64,000 nt of DNA from Lunularia cruciata (GCA_948567375.1 OX419756.1:7817001-7881000); one strand, 5' to 3'; positions 10,700 to 22,589 are shown, counted from the stretch's first letter. Program-made: numbers and translations. Notes: generated by a model from the letters alone, not told the origin.

Positions 10700-11960
10700 C
10701 TTTGTACAAGTCTGAATCCATGGTCTAATATTTTCTAACTCTCCACCCATTCACTTGAGTGGCAAATGGATTGCCTCCCAAGTCTGCAAGTTGAATAGAG
10801 CCATTTTCATAAATGTACATCTCATGGTATGGCACCCTCCACCTTAACTGCAGCTTGCTTGGAAAAAATATTTGGTGATTGTCATATAACAGCACTAAAT
10901 TGCCCTCCTAAATAGCATTAGGTTGGATTCTCTTATCATGCCTGACTTTCTGCTGCTCTTGTACTTCCTTTGTGGTTTGCATTGCATTGTCTCTTTTCTC
11001 TTCTAACCACATTAGTTAGTGGATCCAAAGATCTTGACTTTCTTCCATTGACAATCTTTCCTCACAAAGGATACATATGACAGTACTTCAAATTCAACTA
11101 GTAGTATAGGATGCAATCCATATGTCAATAAATATGGATTTTTTTGGTTGTAATCTTTTTGGTGGTTCTATATGCCCACAAATTTATTGGTAACTTTGTG
11201 TCCCAATCGTAGGCATAGTTGAATGTTACCTTGTCCAAAATTTTGCACAACAATCCATTTGCTTTCTCCGTAGGCCATGCACTTCCGGATTATAAGGAGT
11301 CATCTTCCAATGTTTAATTTGGAATAACTTGGTTAATGCTTCAACCTTTGAGTTCAAAAAATGAGTCCTCCAATCACTGACCAATTCTAGAGGACATCCA
11401 TAACATGAAATGATGTTTCAAAAGAAAAATGTTGCAATTATTTCGACATCATCTCTTTGAGTTGCCTTGCCTTCAACCATCTTGGTAGCATAATTAATGC
11501 ACACCAAGATGTATCTCTTCCTTGTGAATTAGGTCACCATTTGAATTGGACCCACAAAATCAATTCCCCATTTCTCAAATGGGGCCAATGGCAATATTGG
11601 TCTCAAAGGCCACTAGGACGTAACCGTTGGCTTTCCTATTCTTTGACATGCATCACACAACTTTAGATGTGGGCATGAGTGTCCTTACACATCATAGGCC
11701 ACCAGTACCCAGATGAAAGAATCCTCTTTACAATATTATTCAAGGCATAGTGTTCTCCCAATGTTTCCAAGTGGAAGGACTCAATTACTCCTCTGACTTC
11801 GTATGCCTCCAAGCATCTCCAAAGTACTTTGTCTTTGCCCATTTTAAAGAAGATTTTGTGTTTTAGTAGGTATGGTCCCATCTTCCTAAGGAAGACTACC
11901 CTCTACTCTGGTTCTAGTCCCTCAAGACATTGGAAAGTATGCATATAGTGATATTTGGCT
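10700..11960 (-). pseudogene. Integrase of element A
   Basis: Ty3/Gypsy integrase, which inserts the cDNA into the genome. Read leftward with stops and shifts, it shows an N-terminal zinc-binding stretch (near 11,663-11,881, with 'HLETLGEHYALNNIVKRIL' and 'YWWPMMCKD'). Next come 'CDACQRIGKPT', 'FEKWGIDFVGPI' with the first catalytic Asp, 'YATKMVEGKATQ', and 'VSDWRTHFLN' with the second Asp. The third acidic residue (the E of D,D-35-E) is not seen where expected. The frame runs almost to the polypurine tract. Confidence 0.85.
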
Positions 11961-13463
11961 ACATACCTCATACTTCATATCACCATCAAATGCTATAACT
12001 CTTCGTCAAGAAACCAATCATTGACTTCCAAGTCTTGGTCTTGAATTTCTAACCTGATAGGAAGTTTGCATTTGAATGTGAAACCAGAGTGCTTCTCTTT
12101 TAGTCATCAAATAGTTCTTTTTTGCAACTGAAAGCTATCAGGTGGCATAGTAGATTAGATAGTCTTTCTTCTTCTTGTCATTCTAACTTAAGACTACTCT
12201 GATTGCCATGGACAAAGTGTCCACATACACATGAAAAGGGGCATCTCAATTTGGTGCCCTTATAATTGGTGCTTCAACTAATTTCTTCTTCAGCACTTGG
12301 AAAAATATTTCTTCTTTTGCTTCCCACAAGTAGTCTTTGGACTTCTTCAGAACCTTTGTTAACGATGCAACAAGCACCACATAGTTTTATACAAAGTGTA
12401 TGTAGTATCCAACATGTCCTAAGAAGGCCCTTAGCTCCCAAATGTTTTTAGGGGATTCCAAAGCTAAGATGACTTTCACCTTCTCAACATCAACTTCAAT
12501 ACCTTGGCTTGAGACCCAATGCCCCAAAATAATACCTTCCTTCATGGAAAAGAAGCATTTCTTTAGGTGTAATGACAAACCCAACAAATTGACATCTTTC
12601 AAAAGTTTGACAAAGGTAACCCAAATGTACTTCTCTTTGCCCAAACACACAAAAATCATCAATAAAGACTTCCAAAAAATTGCACAAAAAATCTTTGAAG
12701 ATTGCATTCATCATCTATTAGAAAGTAGTAGGAGCATTACACAACCCAAAGGGCATTTGATTGTAAGCAAAAGTGCCCTAATCAATAGTGAATATGGTTT
12801 TGTCCTTGTCTTCTTCTTGAATGGGTACTTGATTCAAGCCTGAAAATCCATCAAGAAAACTACAGCAAGGGTGGCCAGCTACTTGGTCCAAAATTGTGTT
12901 GGTAAAAGGTAAAGGATGATGATTCTTTCTTGTGACTGCATTCAATTTGCAAAAGTCTTTGCACACACAAATCTTCTCGGTCTTCTTCTTTGAAACAATG
13001 AAAATGGGGGAAACCCACTCACTGCTCAAGACTGGAAAATTATCCTAGCCCCTAAGTACTTGTCAATCTCTTCTTTTACCAAGAGCAAGTACTTTAGGTT
13101 CATGCAATACTATCTTTGCCTAACCAGAGCTGCACCTTCATTCACATCAATCTGATGTTCTCCAAATTTTCTTGGAATACCTGGCATTTGATCAATCAAC
13201 TAGGTGAATATATCTTGGTACTCTATAAATAGGATAGTGTATCGTGCCAACTCCTTTGAAGTGATTGTCTTCAAAATTTTCAAAATTTTGCCTTCAGCAA
13301 AGACAACGTCTTGACAATCATTGGGGTTGATGACTCCTTCAACATGATTGACTTGGCTTAACCCAAGCCAAACACCAGTCAAACCTCCTTCCTCCAAATC
13401 ATTTTCACCTGGGGTGATGTTGTATGGATCTTTGTCTTTGACCTCCTTATCATAGCATTCCAA
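11960..13463 (-). pseudogene. Reverse transcriptase/RNase H of element A
   Basis: RT fingers and palm are clear at 12,778-13,029: 'EWVSPIFIVSKKKTEK', 'CVCKDFCKLNAVTRKNHHPL' and 'FLDGFSGLNQVPI', which holds the first catalytic Asp. 'PFGLCNAPTTF' follows near 12,730. At 12,496-12,714 'FLEVFIDDFCVFG' supplies the DD active site, and then comes the typical connection 'GHWVSSQGIEVDVEKV' and 'LRAFLGHVGYY'. RNase H follows to about 12.0 kb but is poorly preserved. The frame at 13,200-13,463 is the PR-RT linker. Several stops and frameshifts make it non-functional. Confidence 0.88.
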
Positions 13464-13661
13464 ATAATTGACTTAGACTTCTTCTTTGGAGTCTTCAAAA
13501 CACAAAGATGATGAATCTTTGGATTATTCTCATCTTTAGATGAAGTCATTTCCTTTAGGAACCTTCATCCAACTCATAGTCACCAGCTTCTAATCTTTGG
13601 ATGAGATGTCCTTAAACCTCAAATTTTGCTAGTGCCAATCCACAACTTGAGCACTATACAA

Positions 13662-14153
13662 CTAGGGTCTTTTGATCAGCGGCGTGTAACCAATTTTGGA
13701 CATTGGTCTCAACATGATGTAATTCAACTTGAAGGGCACCCCTCCAATTACCTTAGTGATATTTGACAGCATGCCCAAAGGCCATCTCCTGGTTTGGTCC
13801 ACGAATTTCAAAATTTGGGATGTAGGCTCAAAAGTATGATACCCCAAATGATTTGCGGTGTCCTCTATCATGATATTTACACACAAACCTAAATCAATGG
13901 GTATCGATGTAATCAAGCAACCCATAATCTCCACATCCACTTTGGAAGATCCCCAATCCTCTTGTTCAATATAATAAATGGCTGGCAAGTCTTTCTTGGT
14001 CATCGCACTTACTTTCTTGAGGGCCAAACTCAGTTGCTTCTTATAAAGCTTGTTGTCCTCACACAATTGCTTGAATAAGACATGAGCATTTGTGGATGCC
14101 AAATCTGCCACAATATCAAATTGGGGTACTCCTCCCAACTTCACCTTCTTCAC
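13662..14153 (-). pseudogene. Retropepsin-type protease of element A
   Basis: A 163-codon open stretch contains 'CLITSIPIDLGLCVNIM', equivalent to the family's aspartic-protease pocket (I-P-x-D-x-G). Next come 'TANHLGYHTFEPTSQILKFV' and 'IGGVPFKLNYIM', which are typical of this branch of plant Gypsy proteases. The usual serine or glycine after the catalytic Asp is Leu here. It lies between the gag zinc knuckles and RT, as expected for Ty3/Gypsy. Confidence 0.8.
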
Positions 14154-14648
14154 CTTTGACTTTGGGTAAGAAGTCTCTCCTCGTTCAAACTAGACTTTGA
14201 GGCACTTCATGATGGTGATTGGAGTACCGACGGTCTTGACCCAAGGTTCTTTGGGTTTACCCACCTTGGCTTGGATCAGATCCTTGACTTTGGATCTGAT
14301 GTCAGTCAGAAACATTGAAGGCTTTGTCTTTGTACTTCTCTCCAAACTCTATCTCTTGAGTTCTTTGTACTACCTCTTGAATTTCCTTCTACAACGCCTT
14401 GGCTTTGGCTTTGGCTTTGGCTAGAATTTTCTCCTCCTTCATAGAAAGAATAGCTTTTGCGCACAACTTCTTTGCCTTTTGTGAAGATGAAGAAGTAGTA
14501 CTCATTTCTTCAAGATCACACTTCTTCTTACCTAAGCATGTTTCAACTTTCAAATTTTCAAGGTCTGGCCATTCTCCGTCCAAAGCCAAACTCCCTTCTT
14601 GAGATCTTTCCTCCTCAAGAGTGATGCAATTTTTATTCGTATCCCCTT

Positions 14649-14966
14649 TCAACTAAAGCACAACATGCTCAGCTGGGTTTGTACATACTTCATTGGTGGC
14701 TTTGGTTTAGGTGGTTGAGGGCACTGATTTCTAGTGTGGCCCGATCCTTTGCAATTTCCACAAAGTGGAACATACCCAATCTGACACCTCAGCTTAGGGC
14801 AATTTGGAGACCAATGGCCCATAGAGCCATAATTATAACATGCCCTCCGTGCAAAATTTTGAGGCCTATTCTGGCTGCCCATTGGTGGTCTTCATTGGGG
14901 AGCATTGTTGTTATATTCTCTCAGTCTATACCTTGGATCTTGGTACGATGTGCTCACTTGAGGCTA
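14649..14966 (-). pseudogene. Gag C-terminus of element A, two zinc knuckles
   Basis: The minus strand encodes 'CYNYGSMGHWSPNCP' and 'CGNCKGSGHTRNQCP'. The second is a perfect CX2CX4HX4C knuckle; the first has Tyr in place of the second Cys. In-frame gag-like sequence (PQVSTSYQDPRYRLREYNN) continues upstream to about 14,966 with one stop. There it is cut by the LTR-like segment of element C. Downstream, a lysine- and serine-rich frame (14,389-14,652) leads toward the protease. Confidence 0.8.
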
Positions 14967-14968
14967 TA

Positions 14969-15322
14969 TGTAAAAGAATAAGACCAAGGAGAGAAATAGG
15001 AGAATGGAAGATCACATTGGGACACTTGAATGTGGGCAAATTCTGAATGCCTAGCATGAGCTTTGGATCTGGTATTTATAGGGAGCATACAAGGCTCTTG
15101 AGAAGCTTCTCAAGAAGCTTTTTTCTAGAAGTTGTTTATTTGGCTTGCAAGCTAAACTAGTTGGAAGCTTCTAGAAGTTACTTACTTGGGATGCAAGTTA
15201 AGCTAGACAAGAAGTTTCTTGGGAAGCTTCTTAGATACTTTTAGAATATTCTAGGCTAATTTGGCATATCTACTACTTTGTTAGTCCTAACTAACTTCAT
15301 CGCTAAACTCCATATTGTTACA
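14969..15322 (-). repeat. Probable 3' LTR of element C, 354 bp
   Basis: In minus orientation it begins TGTAACAATATGG and ends TTCTTTTACA, so it has TG...CA termini. Just before it lies a short purine tract (TTGGGGAA) and the end of an integrase frame. It contains a TATA-like CCCTATAAATACC. It interrupts the gag of element A, so C was inserted in A. The matching 5' LTR was not found in the window. Confidence 0.6.
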
Positions 15323-15357
15323 TGTTCCCCAATTGCTAGTTGGTGACATCCTCATTG

Positions 15358-16430
15358 TCAATGAAGCTTCAAACTCCTACATGGCCATTTGTGCATTTTG
15401 GAGGTGAAAAAGAGGTTCCCATGTGGTATCATGAAGGGGATACCCTTCCCAAAGGACCTTATACTCAGTATGTTCTCAACGGCCTTGTTGAATGTAGCGA
15501 CGTGCAAGGATACGATCAATTTCATATTCCTCATGATTGTTGATAGGGATGGGAGGAGGAGGGGATTGGACCAAGAGGAAAAATAAGATGGATCCTGGAC
15601 AAAGGGTTTCAACTTGGAAATATGAAAGACAAGGTGGATGCGCATATGACAAGGCAAGGCAAGTTGATAAGCAACAAAAGAAATGATTTATGTGATCTCA
15701 AAAGGTCCTATCCAATTAGGAGCAATTTTATGGACTTGGGTATCAAGTGGAAAGGGTAAGTTACTAGATGAGAGCATGACTTTATCACCAACTTGGAAGG
15801 TGAGATCATGATGATGGTGGTCAATATTTATTTTTTTACAATTTTGTGCAACAAAGAGGTGAGATTTGGCTTGTTGGAGGGATTGGGATGTGGTGGTCAA
15901 GAAGGCTAAATTATGGGGGACATGAGAAGGAGGAATAGCAAGAAGTGAATCTTGAACAAGTGGATCTTGGCTAAAATTGAGGAAGAAAGGAGAGAATCCG
16001 GTGCTTGCATATTTGGAATCATTGTATGCAAACTCCATAGCTGCAAGACATTCATCTCAATTGGTATGGAGAACATTGACAAAGGCAATTTTCTCCATAC
16101 CAATTGGGTACCTAAGGTCTTGTCCACACCCATGTGACCAGCATTGGTAAATCATGGGCTTCTTGAAGGCGCATAAGTCGGAGATCACCTTTGGCTAGAA
16201 CATAAATCTAGTCCTCATAGAATAGAAGGCCTTCCATGAAGGAGAAGGTGGTGTACTTCTTGTGGCATGATGCAAGACGACCTTGTACCATCTGAAAGAA
16301 AGGATCTTGTTGTAGAGTTTTCCTTAACTTGGTTTGGATTTTGGAGTCAACTAACACCATCGTAATTGTTGCCTTGATAAGAGGAAGAGACTTCAAATCA
16401 GGTCGTCATGATAGGGCATCAAGGATGACA
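15358..16430 (-). pseudogene. RNase H end and integrase of element C
   Basis: Read leftward, the sequence starts with 'DALS-RPDLKS', the conserved end of Gypsy RNase H, with one stop. It continues into the integrase N-terminal region (16,208-16,396: 'LQQDPFFQMVQG', 'FMEGLLFYED') and skips most of the catalytic core. It then shows the C-terminal part at 15,688-16,038 ('MEFAYNDSKYASTGFSPFFL', and 'NWIGPFEI', the GPY/F motif) and 'HLVFHISKLKPFVQDP'. It is a deleted, dead copy ending at the C LTR. Confidence 0.78.
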
Positions 16431-16439
16431 TGGAACCAA

Positions 16440-18398
16440 CCATTTGTTGATTCAGTCCTTGGTAGTCAATGCACATGCATATTGTTTTGTCCTCCTTCTT
16501 CACAAACAATACAAGAGCCCCATATGGTGATATGTAGAGGGTTGGATGAACCTCTTTTGCAACATATCCTCAATTTGAGCCTTACACTCCTCCAACTCCT
16601 GAGTTGATAGTCAATATGGGGTCTTACAAGGAGGTGTCTTCTTAGGATGTATCTCAATTTTATGATCTACTCTCCTTTTTGGTGGTAAACCTACAAGTAA
16701 TTCATTCGGAAAGACATCTGGAACTCATTGACCACATCTTTCAATTTCTCAAGAATTTGTCCATTATGTTGGACACTCTGGACTTCTCTTATTGAACGTA
16801 TGAAATATCTATCTGTCTTACTAATAGATGTGGTCTTTATGACATATAGAGGCAACTCTTGTCTTTATGATCTTCCATTGACTAGTTTTCACTACTTTCT
16901 TTCTCCAATCTACCATGGAGTTGTAGTGCTCCATCCATGGCATACTTAAGATTGCATCATAACAAGCTAGTTGTATCACTTGCCACTTGATTGCTTCTCA
17001 ATACCCTCTTATAAAGAGTATTACCTTTCTAGGTAACGACTCAATCCTCTTTGTCTGACCATTAGGTAACTCTACTTTGTCCTTCTCATCCTTCTCTAAT
17101 TTCATACCCAACCTTATTGCAACAGAGCAAGACAAGAAATTCTCTATTCCCCCAAGGTCTATCAACACTCTCACCAAATTACCTTCTAGGATTCCATTTA
17201 CAACAATTAATTGTGCATTTATCTTCTTCCTTATTTGCACACTCATCTTCTTCCTCCCTCCACTTTTCACTCTTCTTCATTGAGCTAGTAAGGCTATGAG
17301 GTACATTTATTGGTGATCTTTGTTTTCCAATGTGATTTCCATATCTTCTTCTTCAATTTATCTCTCCATGTGGTTTAGAGGTTGCTTGTATGGAGGCCAA
17401 GGGCCTCTAAGGTGATGAGCATGAAAATTGATGGCTATGTGCCCAATTCTACCACAATAGTAATATTGTCATTGTTCTGCTCAAGCCCCTTCTCCTCATG
17501 GGACTCCTTCTTTCCTTTCTTTGACCCATCCTTGTTCTCCTTGGAGAGGTCTTGCTCCTCTATCTTGGAACCAAATGTTGTCCAATTCCATAGGTACTTT
17601 TCCATCAAATGGTGTGTCTTGGCCCTATAGTTTTGCATTGGTGTCATTGCTTCACCTCCTCCAAGCACCCCTGCTATTCTTTGGGCACAAGCAATGGCTT
17701 CAAAAATAGTATGAGGATTTTGCACCATTACTTCTTGGTAAATCTGCTCTTTTAATCCTCTCTTGAAATTTTCAAGAGCTTTGGCTGGACTCATATAGGT
17801 TATCTCAACCTGTAGATCCAAAAATGCCTCCACATACTCTTGTATGTTATTCTTCTACTTCAACCCCCAAAGTCTAGTTTAGGTTAGTTGCACGGAATCC
17901 ACATATTGGAAATTCTTGAGCAGCCCTTCTTGCATGGCTGTCCAAGTGATCTCTCTTCCTTCTACCAGCAATGATTGTTCCCAAGCATCATACCATGTGA
18001 GGGCCTTATCGGTCAAGTATCCACACGCAAACACACCTGTAGAATGATCAATGATCTCCGTTGTGAAAAATTGAAGGTATTGATTCATTCTTGAAACACA
18101 ATTTTCCAATACTCCCATGGAATGTTGTCCCTTGAAGGCTTGATGTTGCATATCTTTTTCATTTGTAGTAACAATGCAGCTTGGTTGTTGATTGGAACCT
18201 GTGTCATCGGCATGCATAACTCTCCAAGTACTTCAATTGCTATGCTGGTTGTTGAGACGGCTCACCTTCTTTCATTAATTGATCCTTCTTGATAGCTCAT
18301 ACTTGATTTTGCAATTCCTCCATGGTCATCTTGATTTCTTCAAACTCGTTCAACATCCCTTGCATTCCTTGCATCAACTCTTGCAATTGCGGATCCAT
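16440..18398 (-). pseudogene. Gag-protease-RT start of element B
   Basis: Gag starts at ATG 18,398 (MDPQLQELMQGMQGMLNEFE) and runs leftward with several stops. A gag core lies at 17,435-18,217 ('ALTWYDAWEQSLL', 'ALENFKRGLKEQIYQEVM'), followed by a zinc knuckle 'CYYCGRIGHIAINFH' whose last Cys is Phe. The protease at 16,998-17,270 has 'VRVLIDLGGIENFLS' where DSGA would be usual. RT begins 'HKIEIHPKKTPPCKTPY' and 'RFIQPSTYHH' and breaks near 16,440 after 'LNQQMV'. The rest of RT is absent and element C sequence follows directly. Confidence 0.82.
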
Positions 18399-19019
18399 GA
18401 TTCCTACACACGATTGATGTTCACTTGCTACTTCCTACTTCAATAGAGGGTTAGAGTGATCACTCAAGAGGATGCACAAACTATGGGACTACCATTGGGA
18501 CCTCAAAGGCCACCACTTGTTGATAATATTCCTCACCAAAATTGCGGACTACAAAATCCCTAAACATCACTTTTGGTGATGTTTAACTACATAATGGATT
18601 TCTATTTGTGTGTTGAAAGGATAAGGATTTGGTACATTCAGATCCATATAATAGAATAATATAATATTGATATGATAGAATGAAGATTTTCAAATTCCAC
18701 TCTCTATCATATACCACCATAGATAGAATCACCGAGTTTGGTGAATTCATCACTCTATCCATGAATTCTACTCTACAGTCATAAACTAGCAATACTCTCA
18801 TTTGCTCACATTGGATGTATATAATCTTCATGTGGAATGGATTCAAGAATGGGAAGCAAGGTGTAGGAAATTGTCTTCCTAGTGCATCCATCCCATCCGC
18901 TCTCTAAACCCCTTCCCAAGTCTAGCAATTGCACCATGTTCTCCACCTCCAATTGCTCAGTTTTAGTAGCTTGTGCTCTTCCAAGAGGGATGATCCACTC
19001 TCTTGGATTAAAAACACTT

Positions 19020-19031
19020 GCTCTGATACCA
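19020..19031 (-). promoter_or_regulatory. Primer binding site of element B (tRNA-iMet)
   Basis: The minus strand reads TGGTATCAGAGC, an exact 12-base match to the classic plant initiator-tRNA-Met primer binding site. It lies one base after the end of the 5' LTR, and so fixes that LTR edge and the element's orientation. Confidence 0.95.
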
Positions 19032-19032
19032 T

Positions 19033-19640
19033 TGTAATACTTTGAGGACAAGAGAACTCTTCAAGAGAAAAACAAGAGAGAAAAACAAGAGACAAAATAC
19101 ATATTTCACACTCAATCCTCCAATGCCCCAAAGGAGCACCTTTTCTTTATTATATAGCCAAAGAGGATCTCTTCCAAGGAAGCTCCACCATAGGATTAGG
19201 TACATGGATAGGTGACTTATCAGCAAAATCCACCCTTAGATTACGTGCTTGGATAGGTGACATGGCAGTCTTGGTCCCATCTGGTTGGTCAAATAAGCTT
19301 TGATCAAAGGGAATCTTTTAGGGAATCTTTTAGGGAATCTTCTTGTAAGAATCTCAAAATCACATGGGTGAGGTACCAATGGAAAGCTCTTGGTGAGACA
19401 AACCAAGGGGGAGAGTAGGCCTGCTTTTCTCACATTGGGGAGAAATCTATACTTTTTTGAGGCCTAATTCATCCATTTAGGCCTCCAAAATTGCCTTTGA
19501 AGTTTATAGGCCTATTAGTAAAAGTAATCTTTTGGTGATACTTCTAGCTCATCTACTTATTCCATCATGTATTAAATCCTTCTAGATGTTACCAAACCAA
19601 ATTTCATCTCTAGATCATCTATCTAATTATTGGTATAACA
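19033..19640 (-). repeat. 5' LTR of element B, 608 bp
   Basis: In element orientation it runs from TGTTATACCAATAATTAG to AAAGTATTACA (TG...CA). It has a TATA-like TATATAATAAAG upstream of a region ending at the PBS. Two other copies of the same LTR occur in the window, at 33,262-33,865 (solo) and 55,532-56,135. It interrupts the 5' LTR of element A, whose sequence resumes at about 19,645 with GGCTCCTACC. Confidence 0.9.
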
Positions 19641-22409
19641 ATTAGGCTCCTACCTTCATGCTACTCCAAATTTGCTCTAACTCAGATCTAACCAAATATA
19701 GTTTGAGACAAACATTGTTTCCCACCTCCAACATTTTTCTATCTACTTGATCTCTTAGACAAATCAGCCAACTGTACAGATCCATATCCTTCACTTTCCT
19801 CCTCCTAAACTCCTGCACAAGCAATTTCAATTTGTGCAATTGTACTTCCACACTTTCACTTTTGCTTTTATCTTGAATATCACTCAATGCTTTTCTTCTA
19901 CTTCTCCTACTTGCTCTGATGTATGATCTTGAGCTCTCTCTACTTGCAACTCTTCACAATACATCTTAAGTGTGCCTTCAAACTTAGCTTTCAATGCTTC
20001 CTTCTCTTCCATGTAGCGGGCAAGTTGAGCTTCTACATTAATGACACCGTCCTCATAATTACTCTTCTTCTCTATTCCTCCCAACTAACTTGCACTACCA
20101 GGCTTCATCCTTCTACGTTTCCCTTGACTTTAAGCTCTCCAACTCCTACTCCATTCCAATTGTGGTTGCTTTCAAATGTATGATCTCAATATGTGATTCA
20201 TCATATTTGCCCTTCAACTTCTCCCAAGCTATCTTTTGCTTACTTAGCTCTTCAGCCTGCCTCTCAAGCTCTCCTTCTTGCTTCTCCAAAGCACTCTACA
20301 AGTTCTCAACTCTCTTCTATCAAAGTATTTTGTTAACCCAAAGCTCTTCAGCTTGCTTCTCACCTTGGATTAACCTTCCCTTCAACTACACAATCTCTTT
20401 ACTCAAATACTTCATGACCTGTAGTTCATCCTTTACCTCCGAATGATCCTTCTTAAGCCCTTCCTTCTTCTTCCTCAATACTTGCATCAATGGGCAGACA
20501 ATTTTAGATAAGTATGCCACTTCCCCAAAATCTTCTTCTTTGCCCTCTACTTTGCCTTTTCCCGCTTCTTTCATTGGTGCCTTACTTGAAGTCTTGATCT
20601 TCATACCTTTAGAGTAATCTCTTCTGAGCTATTCTCTTCACCTTCCTCTTTACTTGGTCTTGCTATGGCCGGTTGCATAATCTTCTTCATTCTGGTTCCT
20701 TGTGGAAATACTAACCTCAGCTCTTCATCTCTCTGCTCTTTTATCTCCACCACAAGCAACTTCAGACACAGAATGTCTCCTCCTTCCATGCGATTGATTG
20801 CCACATGGAACTCTTGATCTTTCTCTAATCACTGATGTACCTTGGGTTCTCCATCACTTCCATTGCTTGATTCCTCACTTTGCAATGTGAGTTTTGCTTC
20901 TTTTTCTTTTGCCAAGTCCTCTAACTTGTACTCAACTTCTTCTTTTGATTCTTCTCCCGACGTCTGGTCTCTCAAGATGACCTCATGCCTTTGCTCCAAC
21001 CTTCTTGTCTTTTGTGGTTGTACCAAGGACACTTTCTCTTCTGGTCAACTCTGCTTCTTTGTCTTTGGGATTTTCACCTCCACTCTCTTCTGTTGTCTTG
21101 TCTTGGCAAAGTGGTCATTGTTACTTCTGATTTGGCGGATGTATTGCTATTATTCTACATCTGCTTCACTTGGTGGAAGTGCAACACCATATTCTGTCTC
21201 TCAGCCATACTCAACAGGTTTAGCCCAAGGTAAAAATGTGTTGCAAATGGCACTAAGTAATGTGGCGGTGATATGTCTCTCCAATTCCAAATCATCTGCC
21301 TTGTTCATTGGTGAAAGCACTTTGCCCAATCCACCGGTTCTCTCGCAAACACCTGATGGAAAAATACTGCCAAGTGCTTCATTACATAAGTGGTTTGATC
21401 CGGCTTGAAGATTGCCATCATTGCCTTGATATTACTTTGTCTTACTAGGTCTTGATAGGTATCCACTTTGTATCCATTCTTTGTACATGGAGTACTAAAG
21501 GAATTTTCGACTTCTGTAGTCTCTTTTGCAGACTCTCCCTTCCCTTGGAATGTAGCTCTGGTTTCCTCACCAGCCTCTTTCCCCATGACTAGTCTACAAT
21601 CTGATTCTTTGCATTGAGCCAGATTCCCTCTCTTCACTTCTTCCTCTGGACCCTCCTTGCAATTACTTGCAGCTATTTTTGCCATGAAACTTGGAAAACT
21701 CAAGTTCTAGTTCCAAGCCCAAAAAGTGATCCAAAGTCTACTCAAAACTTTGACCCTTGCTATGACATCTAACCTCCAAATTGCAGGATTCCTCATTGCA
21801 AGTGAGTCTTCTTTCCACCCCTCATCAGCATCGTCCAATCTCTAACTCTTTGTCTCTCAAAGATTATCCCTTCCCCTGGACGAGATATTCTCACTCCCTC
21901 AAGATTCTTAAAATTCAAACTCTTGGCTAGCTTTGTAAAAAGCACTCCTTTTGGATGACTACTTAGTTGCATAGGATACTTGCATGAAATTTTGAAAATT
22001 CTTCATGAAATCTCAATCTTATACTTATTTGCTGCATGGTCATTCTTTTGTCACTCTTCACTTGATAATCACACATTTTGCATGCGTTACTCCTATCATT
22101 ATCAATTTTATCTCACTCCCGCCTTAGCCATTTTTCTTGCTGGTACATTCTTGGTTGGCAAACCCAAAAGAAAGTTGTTACTCTGTCTTTGCATCGGGTT
22201 GATCACCCCGAGTCAAAGTTTCCTTACTTTGGGTTTTTGCCTTGATAGGTCTAATCCAAGTTCTTCTTTCCTTGATGCAAAGTAAACTACTTCAGGTTTG
22301 ACCCAAAGACATAATTCTCCTTCTTCTGTTGCCTATTTGGGTTCAATCCAACTTCATTTGTACACTTCTTCTTCAAAATGTAACAAAACCAAAAGATGTG
22401 GGTACGATA
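19641..22409 (-). repeat. 5' LTR of element A, outer part
   Basis: Direct repeat of the left LTR that retains about 1.8 kb missing there. The outer edge (TATCGTACCCAC in element orientation) abuts the target duplication at 22,410. Its inner 1 kb, matching 8,665-9,680, is absent because element B inserted here and a later deletion removed the rest. The full LTR would have been about 3.8 kb. Confidence 0.8.
19642..21703 (-). pseudogene. Coiled-coil protein region encoded inside LTR A
   Basis: Successive minus-strand frames read leftward: 21,305-21,703 ('MAKIAASNCKEGPEEEVKRG', 'KAMMAIFKPDQTTYVMKHLA'), 20,829-21,032, 20,601-20,804, 20,386-20,604 ('LRKKKEGLKKDHSEVKDELQ'), 19,884-20,084 and 19,642-19,887. 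All are rich in E, K, L and Q with heptad-like spacing. Together they look like one protein of several hundred residues broken by a few stops and shifts. It runs in the same direction as gag-pol. I recognise no enzyme. A coiled-coil gag-like or accessory protein is possible. Confidence 0.5.
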
Positions 22410-22580
22410 ATGCTCCAATAGTTTATAGACTTTACAACTTGCATAGCTTGGTGCAATAGGGAAGATTTCTTATATCAATATTATTGAGTCTTAGCCTTAT
22501 TTTACCTCTTTTGTCTCATCCTTGTACAAATTGATGTGTTTTTCCCATCCTTTGTGTTTTCTATTTGGCTGCATTTTTTT
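22410..22580 (+). mobile_element. RLE retrotransposon copy 1, 3' end
   Basis: It begins with the duplicated ATGCT, then continues the sequence interrupted at 8,664 (CCAATAGTTTATAGAC, matching the 'PVVCRPYDLHS' codons of the 40-kb copy). It goes through the decayed stop/hairpin region to the tail (TTTTTCCCATCCTTTGTGTT and GGCTGCATTTTTTT). It proves that 8,665-22,409 is one insertion. Confidence 0.85.
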
Positions 22581-22589
22581 ATTACAAAA

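Larger units (their letters stand above)
8665..22409 (-). mobile_element. Ty3/Gypsy LTR retrotransposon A, with nested elements
   Basis: The element is bounded by identical 5-bp target duplications ATGCT (8,660-8,664 and 22,410-22,414). The uninterrupted target is visible in the paralogous copy at 40-41 kb, where GATGCTCC is continuous. Genes read leftward: gag zinc knuckles (about 14.9 kb), protease, RT, RNase H and integrase, then a polypurine tract and the 3' LTR. The right-hand 5' LTR has lost its inner part, PBS and the gag N-terminus through events involving nested elements B and C. Gene order PR-RT-RH-IN assigns it to Ty3/Gypsy. Confidence 0.85.
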
